DNA of 64,000 bases from Calliopsis andreniformis (lineage: Eukaryota > Arthropoda > Insecta > Hymenoptera > Andrenidae). Below are positions 42,045 through 54,858 of the stretch, piece by piece; the first letter of the stretch is position 1; each line of letters opens with the position of its first letter. The DNA is taken from contig NW_027480438.1 of NCBI RefSeq assembly GCF_051401765.1, forward strand, positions 2,356,001 through 2,420,000, in the 5' to 3' direction. The position numbers were made by a program, and so were the translations under genes. The notes under the pieces were generated by a model. That model was not told the DNA's origin. It saw only the letters and a list, made by a program, of their open reading frames with translations, and did not search any database.

Positions 42045-44434
42045 ATACTCAATCTTCAATCCTCATCCCTCAATCCTCAATCCTCAATCCTCAATCTTCA
42101 ATCCTCAATAGTCAATCTGCAATCCTCAATCCTCAAACCTCAATCCTCAATCCTCATTCCTCTATCCTCAATACCCAATCCTCAATCGTCAATCTTCAAT
42201 CCTCAATCCTCAATATTCAATCATCAATACTCAATATTCAATCCTCAATCTTCAATCCTCAATACTCAATCTTCAATCCTCAATCCTCAATCCTCAATCC
42301 TCAGGCATCAATACTCAATCTACAATATTCAATCCTCAATCCTTAATCCTCAATCCACAATCCTCAACCTTCAATACTCAATACTCAATCTTCAATCCTC
42401 AATTCTCAGTCATCAATCCTCAATCCACAATCCTCAATATTCAAACCTCAATACTCAATCTTCAATCATCATCCTCAATCCTCAATTCTCAGTCGTCAAT
42501 CCTCAGTCGTCAATCCTCAATATTCAATACTCAATCGTCAATCCTTAGTCCTCAATCCTCAATCCTCAATCCTCGTTCCTCAAACCTCAATCCTCAACGC
42601 TCAGTCTTCATCCTCAATCCTCAAACCTCAATCCTCAATCCTCAATATTCAGTCATCAATACTCAATCTTCAATCCTCAATCCTCAAACCTCAATCCTCA
42701 ATCCTCATTCTTCAATCCTAAATACCCAATCCTCAATCTTCAATCCCCAATCCTCAATCCTCAATTCTCAATCCTCAATCCTTAATCCTCAGACCTCAAA
42801 CATCAATATTCAACCCTCAGTCCTCGTCCTCAATCCACAACACTCAATCCTCAGTCCTCAATATTCAATCATCAATATTCAATCTTCAGTCCTCACTCCT
42901 CAATCCTCAATTCTCAATCCTCAATCCTCAGTCCTCAGACCTCAAACCTCAATCCTCAACTCTCAGCCCCCATCCTCAATCCTCAATCCTCAATCTTCAA
43001 TCCTCAATCCTCAATCCTCAAGCCTCAGTCCTCAATCATCAATCCTCAATCCTCAGTCCTCAAACCTCAATCCTCAACACTCAATTCTCAATCCTCAATC
43101 TTCAATCCTCAATCCTCAATCCACAATCCCCAATCCTTAATCCTCAGGCATCAATACTCAATCTTCAATACTCAATCCTCGATCCTCAATCCTCAATCCT
43201 CAATCCTCAACCCTCAATCCTCATACCTCAAACCTCAATCCTCAGCCCTCAGTCCTCATACTCAATTCTCAATTCTCAATCCTCAATCCTCAATCCTCAA
43301 TCTTCAATCCTCAATAATCAACCTCCAATCCTAGATCCTCAATCTCCAATCTTCAATCCTTAATCCTCAATCTTCAATCCTTAATTCTCAATCGTCAATC
43401 TTCAATCCTCAATACTCAATCTTCAATCCTCAATCCTCAATCCTAAATCCTCAATCCTTAATCCTCAATCGTCAATCTTCAATCCTCAATACTCAATCTT
43501 CAATCCTCAATCCTCAATCCTCAATCCTCAATCCTCAATCCTCAATTCTCAATCGTCAATCTTCAATCCTCAACCGTCAGTCCTCGTCCTTAATCCTCAA
43601 CCCTCAATCCTCAATCCTCAATCTTCAATCATTAATACTCAATCTTCAATCCCCAATTCTCATTCCTAAATCCTCAACCCTCAATCCTCAATATTCAACA
43701 CACAACCATCAACCTTCAATTCTCAATACTCAACCATCAATCCTCAATCCTCAATCCTCAATCCTCAATCCACAATCCTCAACCTTCTATACTCAATAAT
43801 CAATCTCCAATCCTAGATCCTCAATCATCAATCCTCAATCCTCAATCTTCCACCCTGAATCCTCAATCCTCAATACTCAATCCTCAATCTTCAATCCTCA
43901 ATACTCAATCTTCATTCCTCAATCCTCAATCCTCAATCCTCAATCCTCAATCTTCAACCCTCAATACTCAATCTTCGATCCTCAATCCTCAATCCTCAAT
44001 CCACAATCCTCAATCTTCAATCCTCAACACTAATCATCAATCCTCAATCCTCAATCCTCAATCCTCAATACTCATTCTTCAATCCTCAATACCCAATCCT
44101 CAATCTTCAATCCTCAATCGTCAATCCTCAATCCTAATTCCTCAAACCTCATTCTTCAATCCTCAATACCCAATCCTCAATTTCAATCCTCAATCCTCAA
44201 TCCTCACTTCTCAATCCTCAATCGTCAACCCTCAGCCCTCATCCTACATCCTCAATCCTCAATCCTCAATCCTCAATCCTAATTCCTCAATAATCATTCT
44301 TCAATCCTCAATACCCAATCCTCAATTTCAATCCTCAATCCTCAATCCTCATTTCTCAATCCTCAATCCTCAACCCTCAGCCCTCATCCTCCATCCTCAG
44401 TACTCAATCCTCTATCCTCAATCTTCTATCCTCA
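42045..44434 (+). repeat. Higher-order unit 15, 2390 bp class
   Basis: It is the 11479 partner of unit 11 and shares its caacgctcag variant. S is at 42964 and V at 43696. The pure heptamer tract between S and V is 14 bp shorter than in unit 11. A private cccaatccttaatc variant lies near 43136. Confidence 0.86.
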
Positions 44435-46538
44435 ATGCTCAATCTTCAATCCTCATCCCTCAATCCTCAATCCTCAATCCTCAATCTTCAATCCTCAATA
44501 GTCAATCTGCAATCCTCAATCCTCAAACCTCAATCCTCAATCCTCATTCCTCTATCCTCAATACCCAATCCTCAATCGTCAATCTTCAATCCTCAATCCT
44601 CAATATTCAATCATCAATACTCAATATTCAATCCTCAATCTTCAATCCTCAATACTCAATCTTCAATCCTCAATCCTCAATCCTCAATCCTCAATCCTCA
44701 ATCCTCAGGCATCAATACTCAATCTACAATATTCAATCCTCAATCCTTAATCCTCAATCCACAATCCTCAACCTTCAATACTCAATACTCAATCTTCAAT
44801 CCTCAATTCTCAGTCATCAATCCTCAATCCACAATCCTCAATATTCAAACCTCAATACTCAATCTTCAATCATCATCCTCAATCCTCAATTCTCAGTCGT
44901 CAATCCTCAGTCGTCAATCCTCAATATTCAATACTCAATCGTCAATCCTTAGTCCTCAATCCTCAATCCTCAATCCTCGTTCCTCAAACCTCAATCCTCA
45001 ACCCTCAGTCTTCATCCTCAATCCTCAAACCTCAATCCTCAATCCTCAATATTCAGTCATCAATACTCAATCTTCAATCCTCAATCCTCAAACCTCAATC
45101 CTCAATCCTCATTCTTCAATCCTAAATACCCAATCCTCAATCTTCAATCCCCAATCCTCAATCCTCAATTCTCAATCCTCAATCCTTAATCCTCAGACCT
45201 CAAACATCAATATTCAACCCTCAGTCCTCGTCCTCAATCCACAACACTCAATCCTCAGTCCTCAATATTCAATCATCAATATTCAATCTTCAGTCCTCAC
45301 TCCTCAATCCTCAATTCTCAATCCTCAATCCTCAGCCCTCAGTCCTCATACTCAATTCTCAATTCTCAATCCTCAATCCTCAATCCTCAATCTTCAATCC
45401 TCAATAATCAACCTCCAATCCTAGATCCTCAATCTCCAATCATCAATCCTTAATCCTCAATCTTCAATCCTTAATTCTCAATCGTCAATCTTCAATCCTC
45501 AATACTCAATCTTCAATCCTCAATCCTCAATCCTAAATCCTCAATCCTTAATCCTCAATCGTCAATCTTCAATCCTCAATACTCAATCTTCAATCCTCAA
45601 TCCTCAATCCTCAATCCTCAATCCTCAATCCTCAATCCTCAATCCTCAATTCTCAATCGTCAATCTTCAATCCTCAACCATCAGTCCTCGTCCTTAATCC
45701 TCAACCCTCAATCCTCAATCCTCAATCTTCAATCATTAATACTCAATCTTCAATCCCCAATTCTCATTCCTAAATCCTCAACCCTCAATCCTCAATATTC
45801 AACACACAACCATCAACCATCAATTCTCAATACTCAACCATCAATCCTCAATCCTCAATCCTCAATCCTCAATCCACAATCCTCAACCTTCTATACTCAA
45901 TAATCAATCTCCAATCCTAGATCCTCAATCCTCAATCCTCAATCCTCAATCTTCCACCCTGAATCCTCAATCCTCAATACTCAATCCTCAATCTTCAATC
46001 CTCAATACTCAATCTTCATTCCTCAATCCTCAATCCTCAATCCTCAATCCTCAATCTTCAACCCTCAATACTCAATCTTCGATCCTCAATCCTCAATCCT
46101 CAATCCACAATCCTCAATCTTCAATCCTCAACACTAATCTTCAATCCTCAATCCTCAATCCTCAATCCTCAATACTCATTCTTCAATCCTCAATACCCAA
46201 TCCTCAATCTTCAATCCTCATTCGTCAATCCTCAATCCTAATTCCTCAAACCTCATTCTTCAATCCTCAATACCCAATCCTCAATTTCAATCCTTAATCC
46301 TCAATCCTCACTTCTCAATCCTCAATCGTCCACCCTCAGCCCTCATCCTACATCCTCAATCCTCAATCCTCAATCCTCAATCCTAATTCCTCAATCCTCA
46401 TTCTTCAATCCTCAATACCCAATCCTCAATTTCAATCCTCAATCCTCAATCCTCATTTCTCAATCCTCAATCCTCAACCCTCAGCCCTCATCCTCCATCC
46501 TCAGTACTCAATCCTCTATCCTCAATCTTCTATCCTCA
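44435..46538 (+). repeat. Higher-order unit 16, 2104 bp, 314 bp deletion of the 2.4 kb class
   Basis: The left part matches unit 12 at an offset of 11459. At about 45333 the offset becomes 11145, so 314 bp including the S module are absent. V at 45800 is intact. The right end carries the gtccaccc form of D found near 38400, so the unit is also a mosaic with unit 13/14-type sequence. Confidence 0.83.
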
Positions 46539-49500
46539 ATACTCAATCTTCAATCCTCATCCCTCAATCCTCAATCCTCAATCCTCAATCTTCAATCCTG
46601 AATAGTCAATCTGCAATCCTCAATCCTCAAACCTCAATCCTCAATCCTCATTCCTCTATCCTCAATACCCAATCCTCAATCGTCAATCTTCAATCCTCAA
46701 TCCTCAATATTCAATCATCAATACTCAATATTCAATACTCAATCTTCAATCCTCAATACTCAATCTTCAATCCTCAATCCTCAATCCTCAATCCTCAATC
46801 CTCAATCCTCAGGCATCAATACTCAATCTACAATATTCAATCCTCAATCCTTAATCCTCAATCCACAATCCTCAACCTTCAATACTCAATACTCAATCTT
46901 CAATCCTCAATTCTCAGTCCTCAATCCTCAATCCACAATCCTCAATATTCAAACCTCAATACTCAATCTTCAATCATCATCCTCAATCCTCAATTCTCAG
47001 TCGTCAATCCTCAGTCGTCAATCCTCAATATTCAATACTCAATCGTCAATCCTTAGTCCTCAATCCTCAATCCTCAATCCTCGTTCCTCAAACCTCAATC
47101 CTCAACCCTCAGTCTTCATCCTCAATCCTCAAACCTCAATCCTCAATCCTCAATATTCAGTCATCAATACTCAATCTTCAATCCTCAATCCTCAAACCTC
47201 AATCCTCAATCCTCATTCTTCAATCCTAAATACCCAATCCTCAATCTTCAATCCCCAATCCTCAATCCTCAATTCTCAATCCTCAATCCTTAATCCTCAG
47301 ACCTCTAACATCAATATTCAACCCTCAGTCCTCGTCCTCAATCCACAACACTCAATCCTCAGTCCTCAATATTCAATCATCAATATTCAATCTTCAGTCC
47401 TCACTCCTCAATCCTCAATTCTCAATCCTCAATCCTCAGTCCTCAGACCTCAAACCTCAATCCTCAACTCTCAGCCCCCATCCTCAATCCTCAATCCTCA
47501 ATCTTCAATCCTCAATCCTCAATCCTCAATCCTCAAGCCTCAGTCCTCAATCCTCAATCCTCAATCCTCAGTCCTCAAACCTCAATCCTCAACACTCAAT
47601 TCTCAATCCTCAATCTTCAATCCTCAATCCTCAATACACAATCCCCAATCCTCAATCCTCAGGCATCAATACTCAATCTTCAATACTCAATCCTCGATCC
47701 TCAATCCTCAATCCTCAATCCTCAACCCTCAATCCTCATACCTCAAACCTCAATCCTCAGCCCTCAGTCCTCATACTCAATACTCAATTCTCAATCCTCA
47801 ATCCTCAATCCTCAATCTTCAATCCTCAATCTTCAATCCTCAATAATCAACCTCCAATCCTAGATCCTCAATCTCCAATCTTCAATCCTTAATCCTCAAT
47901 CTTCAATCCTTAATTCTCAATCGTCAATCTTCAATCCTCAATATTCAATCTTCAATCCTCAATCCTCAATCCTAAATCCTCAATCCTTAATCCTCAATCG
48001 TCAATCTTCAATCCTCAATACTCAATCTTCAATCCTCAATCCTCAATCCTCAATCCTCAATCCTCAATCCTCAATCCTCAATTCTCAATCGTCAATCTTC
48101 AATCTTCAACCGTCAGTCCTCGTCCTCAATCCTCAACCCTCAATCCTCAATCCTCAATCTTCAATCATTAATACTCAATCTTCAATCCCCTATTCTCATT
48201 CCTAAATCCTCAACCCTCAATCCTCAATATTCAACACACAACCATCAACCATCAATTCTCAATACTCAACCATCAATCCTCAATCCTCAATCCTCAATCC
48301 TCAATCCACAATCCTCAACCTTCTATACTCAATAATCAATCTCCAATCCTAGATCCTCAATCCTCAATCCTCAATCCTCAACCTTCCACCCTGAATCCTC
48401 AATCCTCAATACGCAATCCTCAACCTTCAATCCTCAATACTCAATCTTCATTCCTCAATCCTCAATCCTCAATCCTCAATCCTCAATCTTCAACCCTCAA
48501 CACTCAATCTTCGATCCTCAATCCTCAATCCTCAATCCACAATCCTCAATCTTCAATCCTCAACACTAATCTTCAATCCTCAATCTTCAATCCTCAATCC
48601 TCAATACTCATTCTTCAATCCTCAATACCCAATCCTCAATCTTCAATCCTCAATCGTCAATCCTCAATCCTAATTCCTCAAACCTCATTCTTCAATCCTC
48701 AATACCCAATCCTCAATTTCAATCCTCAATCCTCAATCCTCACTTCTCAATCCTCAATCGTCAACACTCAGCCCTCATCCTACATCCTCAATCCTCAATC
48801 CTCAATCCTCAATCCTCAATATTCAATCATCAATACTCAATCTTCAATCCTCAATCCTCAAACCTCAATCCTCAATCCTCATTCTTCAATCCTAAATACC
48901 CAATCCTCAATCTTCAATCCTCAATCCTCAATACTCAATTCTCAATCCTCAATCCTTAATCCTCAGACCTCAAACATCAATATTCAACCCTCAGTCCTCG
49001 TCCTCAATCCACAACACTCAATCCTCAGTCCTCAATATTCAATCATCAATATTCAATCTTCAAGCCTCAATCCTCAATCCTCAATCCTTAATCCTCAATC
49101 CTCAGTCTTCAACCCTGAATACTCAATCCTCAATACTCAATCCTCAATCCTCAATCCTCAATCCTCAATACTCAATCTTCAATCCTCAATCCTCAAACCT
49201 CAATCCTTAATATTCAATCATCAATACTCAATCTTCAATCCTCAATCCTCAATCCTCAATTCTCAATCCTCAATCCTCAATCCTCAATCCTCAATCCTCA
49301 ATCCTCAATCCTCAATCCACAATCCTCAACCTTCTATACTCAATAATCAATCTCCAATCCTAGATCCTCAATCATCAATCCTCAATCCTCAATCTTCCAC
49401 CCTGAATCCTCAATCCTCAATACTCAATCCTCAATCTTCAATCCTCAATACTCAATCTTCATTCCTCAATCCTCAATCCTCAATCCTCAATCCTCAATCT

Positions 49501-49981
49501 TCAACCCTCAATACTCAATCTTCGATCCTCAATCCTCAATCCTCAATCCACAATCCTCAATCTTCATTCCTCAACACTAATCATCAATCCTCAATCCTCA
49601 ATCCTCAATCCTCAATACTCATTCTTCAATCCTCAATACCCAATCCTCAATCTTCAATCCTCAATCGTCAATCCTCAATCCTAATTCCTCAAACCTCATT
49701 CTTCAATCCTCAATACCCAATCCTCAATTTCAATCCTCAATCCTCAATCCTCACTTCTCAATCCTCAATCGTCAACCCTCAGCCCTCATCCTACATCCTC
49801 AATCCTCAATCCTCAATCCTCAATCCTAATTCCTCAAACCTCATTCTTCAATCCTCAATACCCAATCCTCAATTTCAATCCTCAATCCTCAATCCTCATT
49901 TCTCAATCCTCAATCCTCAACCCTCAGCCCTCATCCTCCATCCTCAGTACTCAATCCTCTATCCTCAATCTTCTATCCTCA
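46539..49981 (+). repeat. Higher-order unit 17, 3443 bp class
   Basis: It is the long class plus exactly one heptamer and matches unit 14 at offsets of 7930 to 7937. S is at 47472 and V at 48232. Private variants are cctctaacatc near 47306, cccctattc near 48188 and caatacgcaatcc near 48411, so this copy has diverged a little more than its relatives. Confidence 0.86.
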
Positions 49982-51710
49982 ATACTCAATCTTCAATCCT
50001 CATCCCTCAATCCTCAATCCTCAATCCTCAATCTTCAATCCTCAATAGTCAATCTGCAATCCTCAATCCTCAAACCTCAATCCTCAATCCTCATTCCTCT
50101 ATCCTCAATACCCAATCCTCAATCGTCAATCTTCAATCCTCAATCCTCAATATTCAATCATCAATACTCAATATTCAATCCTCAATCTTCAATCCTCAAT
50201 ACTCAATCTTCAATCCTCAATCCTCAATCCTCAATCCTCAGGCATCAATACTCAATCTACAATATTCAATCCTCAATCCTTAATCCTCAATCCACAATCC
50301 TCAACCTTCAATACTCAATACTCAATCTTCAATCCTCAATTCTCAGTCATCAATCCTCAATCCACAATCCTGAATATTCAAACCTCAATACTCAATCTTC
50401 AATCATCATCCTCAATCCTCAATTCTCAGTCGTCAATCCTCAGTCGTCAATCCTCAATATTCAATACTCAATCGTCAATCCTTAGTCCTCAATCCTCAAT
50501 CCTCAATCCTCGTTCCTCAAACCTCAATCCTCAACCCTCAGTCTTCATCCTCAATACTCAAACCTCAATCCTCAATCCTCAATATTCAGTCATCAATACT
50601 CAATCTTCAATCCTCAATCCTCAAACCTCAATCCTCAATCCTCATTCTTCAATCCTAAATACCCAATCCTCAATCTTCAATCCCCAATCCTCAATCCTCA
50701 ATTCTCAATCCTCAATCCTTAATCCTCAGACCTCAAACATCAATATTCAACCCTCAGTCCTCGTCCTCAATCCACAACACTCAATCCTCAGTCCTCAATA
50801 TTCAATCATCAATATTCAATCTTCAGTCCTCACTCCTCAATCCTCAATTCTCAATCCTCAATCCTCAGTCCTCAGACCTCAAACCTCAATCCTCAACTCT
50901 CAGCCCCCATCCTCAATCCTCAATCCTCAATCTTCAATCCTCAATCCTCAATCCTCAAGCCTCAGTCCTCAATCATCAATCCTCAATCCTCAGTCCTCAA
51001 ACCTCAATCCTCAACACTCAATTTTCAATCCTCAATCTTCAATCCTCAATCCTCAATCCACAATCCCCAATCCTCAATCCTCAGGCATCAATACTCAATC
51101 TTCAATACTCAATCCTCGATCCTCAATCCTCAATCCTCAATCCTCAACCCTCAATCCTCATACCTCAAACCTCAATCCTCAGCCCTCAGTCCTCATACTC
51201 AATTCTCAATTCTCAATCCTCAATCCTCAATCCTCAATCTTCAATCCTCAATAATCAACCTCCAATCCTAGATCCTCAATCCCCAATCTTCAATCCTTAA
51301 TCCTCAATCTTCAATCCTTAATTCTCAATCGTCAATCTTCAATCCTCAATACTCAATCTTCAATCCTCAATCCTCAATCCTAAATCCTCAATCCTTAATC
51401 CTCAATCGTCAATCTTCAATCCTCAATACTCAATCTTCAATCCTCAATCCTCAATCCTCAATCCTCAATCCTCAATCCTCAATCCTCAATCCTCAATTCT
51501 CAATCGTCAATCTTCAATCCTCAACCGTCAGTCCTCGTCCTTAATCCTCAACCCTCAATCCTCAATCCTCAATCTTCAATCATTAATACTCAATCTTCAA
51601 TCCCCAATTCTCATTCCTAAATCCTCAACCCTCAATCCTCAATATTCAACACACAACCATCAACCATCAATTCTCAATACTCAACCATCAATCCTCAATT
51701 CTCAATACTC

Positions 51711-51741
51711 AATAGAATATCCCGAATTATCATGATTCAAT
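51711..51741 (+). repeat. E element 1 (cccgaattat, catgatt subtype)
   Basis: This is the first E element, 64 bp after the start of the V module at 51647. It reads gaattat, so it lacks an EcoRI site. Copies at 56573 and 62925 have the same context but keep gaattc. Confidence 0.85.
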
Positions 51742-51990
51742 ACTCAATCCACAATATTCAATAATCAAATCTCAATCCTCAAACATCAATTCTCAACACT
51801 CAATCCTCAACACTCGGTCCTCTCTCTTCAATCCTCCATCCTCAATCCTCTATCCTCAAGCGTCAATCCTCAATCATCAATCCACAACCCTCAATCCTCA
51901 GACCTCAGACCTCAATTCCGAATCCTCAGTCCTGAATGCTCAATCTTCATCCCTCAGTCCGCAACAATCAATTGTCAATCCTCAATCCTC

Positions 51991-52021
51991 AATAGAATAT
52001 CCTCAATTCACAGTTTTCAAT
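51991..52021 (+). repeat. E element 2, degenerate (cctcaattcac)
   Basis: The start aatagaatat is intact but the centre reads cctcaattcacag, so both the EcoRI site and the usual cctgaa are lost. It is the most diverged copy. Confidence 0.8.
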
Positions 52022-52579
52022 ACGCAATACCCAATCTTCAAACTTCAAATCTCAATCCACAGACATCAATTCTCATCACTCAACCCTCAACACTCAGTCC
52101 TCAATCTTCAATCCGCAGTCCTCAATCCTCAATCCTAGATCCTCAATTCGCAATCCTCAATCCTTAATCCTCAATCTTCAATCCTCAATAACCAGTCCTC
52201 AAGCTTCAATCCTCAATGCTCAATCTTCAATCCTCAGTCCTCAATCCTCAATCCTCAATCATCAATCCTCAATCCTCAACCGTCAGTCCTCGTCCTCAAT
52301 CCTCAGCCCTCAATCCTCAATCATCAATCCTCAATATTCAATCATCAACCTTCAATCCTCAATACTCAATCTTCAATCCTCAATACTCGAACCTCAATCG
52401 TCAATCCTCATTCTTCAATCCTCAATACACAATCCTCAATCCTCAATCCTCAATCCTCAATCGTCAATCTTCAATCCTCAATACTCAATCTTCAATCCTC
52501 AATCCCCAATCCTCAATCCTCAATCCTCAATCCTCAATCCTCAATCTTAAATCCTCAATACTCAGTCTTCAATCATCAA

Positions 52580-53900
52580 TCCTCAATCCTCAATCCTCAA
52601 TCCTCAACCCTCAATCCTCATACCTCAAACCTCAATCCTCAGCCCTCAGTCCTCATACTCAATTCTCAATTCTCAATCCTCAATCCTCAATCCTCAATCT
52701 TCAATCCTCAATAATCAACCTCCAATCCTAGATCCTCAATCCCCAATCTTCAATCCTTAATCCTCAATCTTCAATCCTTAATTCTCAATCGTCAATCTTC
52801 AATCCTCAATACTCAATCTTCAATCCTCAATCCTCAATCCTAAATCCTCAATCCTTAATCCTCAATCGTCAATCTTCAATCCTCAATACTCAATCTTCAA
52901 TCCTCAATCCTCAATCCTCAATCCTCAATCCTCAATCCTCAATCCTCAATCCTCAATTCTCAATCGTCAATCTTCAATCCTCAACCGTCAGTCCTCGTCC
53001 TTAATCCTCAACCCTCAATCCTCAATCCTCAATCTTCAATCATTAATACTCAACCTTCAATCCCCAATTCTCATTCCTAAATCCTCAACACTCAATCCTC
53101 AATATTCAACACGCAACCATCAACCATCAATTCTCAATACTCAACCATCAATCCTCAATCCTCAATCCTCAATCCTCAATTCGCAATCCTCAACCTTCTA
53201 TACTCAATAATCAATCTCCAACCCTAGATCCTCAATCCTCAATCCTCAATCCTCAATCTTCCACCCTGAATCCTCAATCCTCAATACTCAATCCTCAATC
53301 TTCAATCCTCAATACTCAATCTTCATTCCTCAATCCTCAATCCTCAATCCTCAATCCTCAATCTTCAACCCTCAACACTCAATCTTCGATCCTCAATCCT
53401 CAATCCTCAATCCACAATCCTCAATCTTCAATCCTCAACACTAATCTTCAATCCTCAATCCTCAATCCTCAATCCTCAATACTCATTCTTCAATCCTCAA
53501 TACCCAATCCTCAATCTTCAATCCTCAATCGTCAATCCTCAATCCTAATTCCTCAATCCTCATTCTTCAATCCTCAATACCCAATCCTCAATTTCAATCC
53601 TCAATCCTCAATCCTCATTTCTCAATCCTCAATCCTCAACCCTCAGCCCTCATCCTCCATCCTCAGTAGTCAATCCTCTATCCTCAATCTTCTATTCTTA
53701 ATACTCAATCTTCAATCCTCATCCCTCAATCCTCAATCCTCAATCCTCAATCTTCAATCCTCAATAGTCAATCTGCAATCCTCAATCCTCAAACCTCAAT
53801 CCTCAATCCTCATTCCTCTATCCTCAATACCCAATCCTCAATCGTCAATCTTCAATCCTCAATCCTCAATATTCAATCATCAATACTCAATATTCAATCC
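52580..53900 (+). repeat. A-type block embedded in domain B (first copy)
   Basis: It holds the cagccctcag variants, V (53107), K, a single D (53561) and M (53701), in the order seen in domain A. B-type sequence resumes near 53900 after caatattcaatcc. The P and S modules are absent. Confidence 0.82.
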
Positions 53901-54353
53901 TCAATCCTCAATCCTCCATCCTCAATTCTCAATCCTCAATCCTAAGTCCTCAGTCCTCAAATCTCAATCCTCAACCCTCAGCCCTCATTCTCAATCCTCA
54001 ATCCTTAATCCTCAATCTTCAATCCTCAATAACCAGTCCTCAATCTTCAATCCTCAATGCTCAATCTTCAATCCTCAATCCTCAGTCCGCAATCCTCAAT
54101 CCGCATTCATCAATCCTCAATCCTCAACCGTCTGTCCTCGTCCTCAATCCTCAGCCCTCAATCCACAATCTCAAACCTCAATCCTCAACCGTCAGCCCTC
54201 GTCCTCAATCCTCAACCCTCAACCCTCAATCCTCAATCATCAATACTCAATCTTCAATCCTCAATCCACAATCCTCAATCCTCAATATTCAACACTCAAC
54301 CCTCAACCATCAATCATCAATATTCAAACATCAATCCTCAATTCTCGATACTC

Positions 54354-54384
54354 AATAGAATATCCTGAATTCTCATGGTTCAAT
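54354..54384 (+). repeat. E element 3 (catggtt subtype)
   Basis: It has cctgaattctcatgg with an EcoRI site. Equivalent copies are at 57735 and 61249. Confidence 0.85.
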
Positions 54385-54827
54385 GCTAAATCCCCAATCT
54401 CAATCTTCAAATCTCAATCCACAAACATCAATTCTCATCACTCAACCCTCAACACTCAGTCCTCAATCTTCAATCCTCAACCCTTAATCCTCAATCCTCA
54501 ATCTTCAATCCTCAATCCTCAATCATCAATCCTCAATCCTCAATCCTCACCCTTCAATCCTCAATAATCAATCTCCTGTCCTAGATCCTCAATCTCCGAT
54601 ACTCTATCCTTAATCATCAATATTCAATCCTCTATCCCCAGTCCACAATCTTCAATCCCCAAAGCTCAATAACCAATCGTCAATCCTCAATCCTCAATCC
54701 CCAATCCTCAGTCCTCAATCCTCAATCCTCAATACTCAAACCTCAATCCTCAACCGTCAGTCCTCGTCCTCAATCCTCAAACCTCAATCCTCAATCCTCA
54801 ATCATCAATCCTCAATTCTCAATTCTC

Positions 54828-54858
54828 AATAGAATATCCTGAATTCTCAGTTTTCAAT
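54828..54858 (+). repeat. E element 4 (cagtttt subtype)
   Basis: It lies 474 bp after element 3; the same 474 bp spacing recurs at 57735-58209 and 61249-61723. The EcoRI site is present. Confidence 0.85.

Larger units (their letters stand above)
3560..42655 (+). repeat. Distant duplication at offset ~31650 (3560-11010 and 35230-42655)
   Basis: M modules at 3727, 6963 and 10399 match 35394, 38609 and 42045 at offsets of 31667, 31646 and 31646. The 309-codon stretches at 5241 and 36908 have identical predicted residues. The 7.4 kb copies are separated by other unit types. Confidence 0.8.
26541..45333 (+). repeat. Segmental duplication at offset 11479 (26541-33870 and 38020-45333)
   Basis: The K module (26545 and 38024), M (27130 and 38609; 30566 and 42045), S (31485 and 42964) and the two rare variants at 30108/41587 and 31120/42599 all lie exactly 11479 apart. 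The offset drops to 11459 between S and V of the third unit. Each copy spans about 7.3 kb. Confidence 0.87.
37900..51690 (+). repeat. Segmental duplication at offset 7930-7951 (37900-43740 and 45850-51690)
   Basis: K at 38024/45954, V at 40302/48232, M at 42045/49982 and V at 43696/51647 give offsets of 7930, 7930, 7937 and 7951. Changes are whole heptamers. The right copy ends where domain B begins. Confidence 0.84.
1..51700 (+). repeat. Domain A: nested higher-order repeat array
   Basis: Variant heptamers recur here in fixed order, forming modules M, P, S, V, K and D arranged in units of about 1.2 to 4.2 kb. Module P (cagacctcaaacatc) occurs about 29 times, the last near 50726, and was not seen further right. 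Corresponding units differ by only a few substitutions per kb by eye, so amplification is recent relative to the age of the variants. The E element that marks the right-hand domain was not seen in this part. Confidence 0.9.
51120..53155 (+). repeat. ~575 bp duplication flanking a B-type insert (offset 1460)
   Basis: The blocks at about 51120-51695 and 52580-53155 match at a constant 1460 (caaccctc at 51146 and 52606, V at 51647 and 53107). Between them lie about 880 bp of B-type sequence with E elements at 51711 and 51991. Confidence 0.82.
49982..53700 (+). repeat. Higher-order unit 18, 3719 bp, spans the A/B domain boundary
   Basis: The left 1.7 kb match unit 15 at offsets of 7937 to 7951 (S at 50901, V at 51647). 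At about 51700 domain B sequence with two E elements begins. A-type sequence returns near 52580, with a second V at 53107, K and a single D (53561). The A-type sequence before and after the B insert overlaps by about 575 bp at an offset of 1460. Confidence 0.85.
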
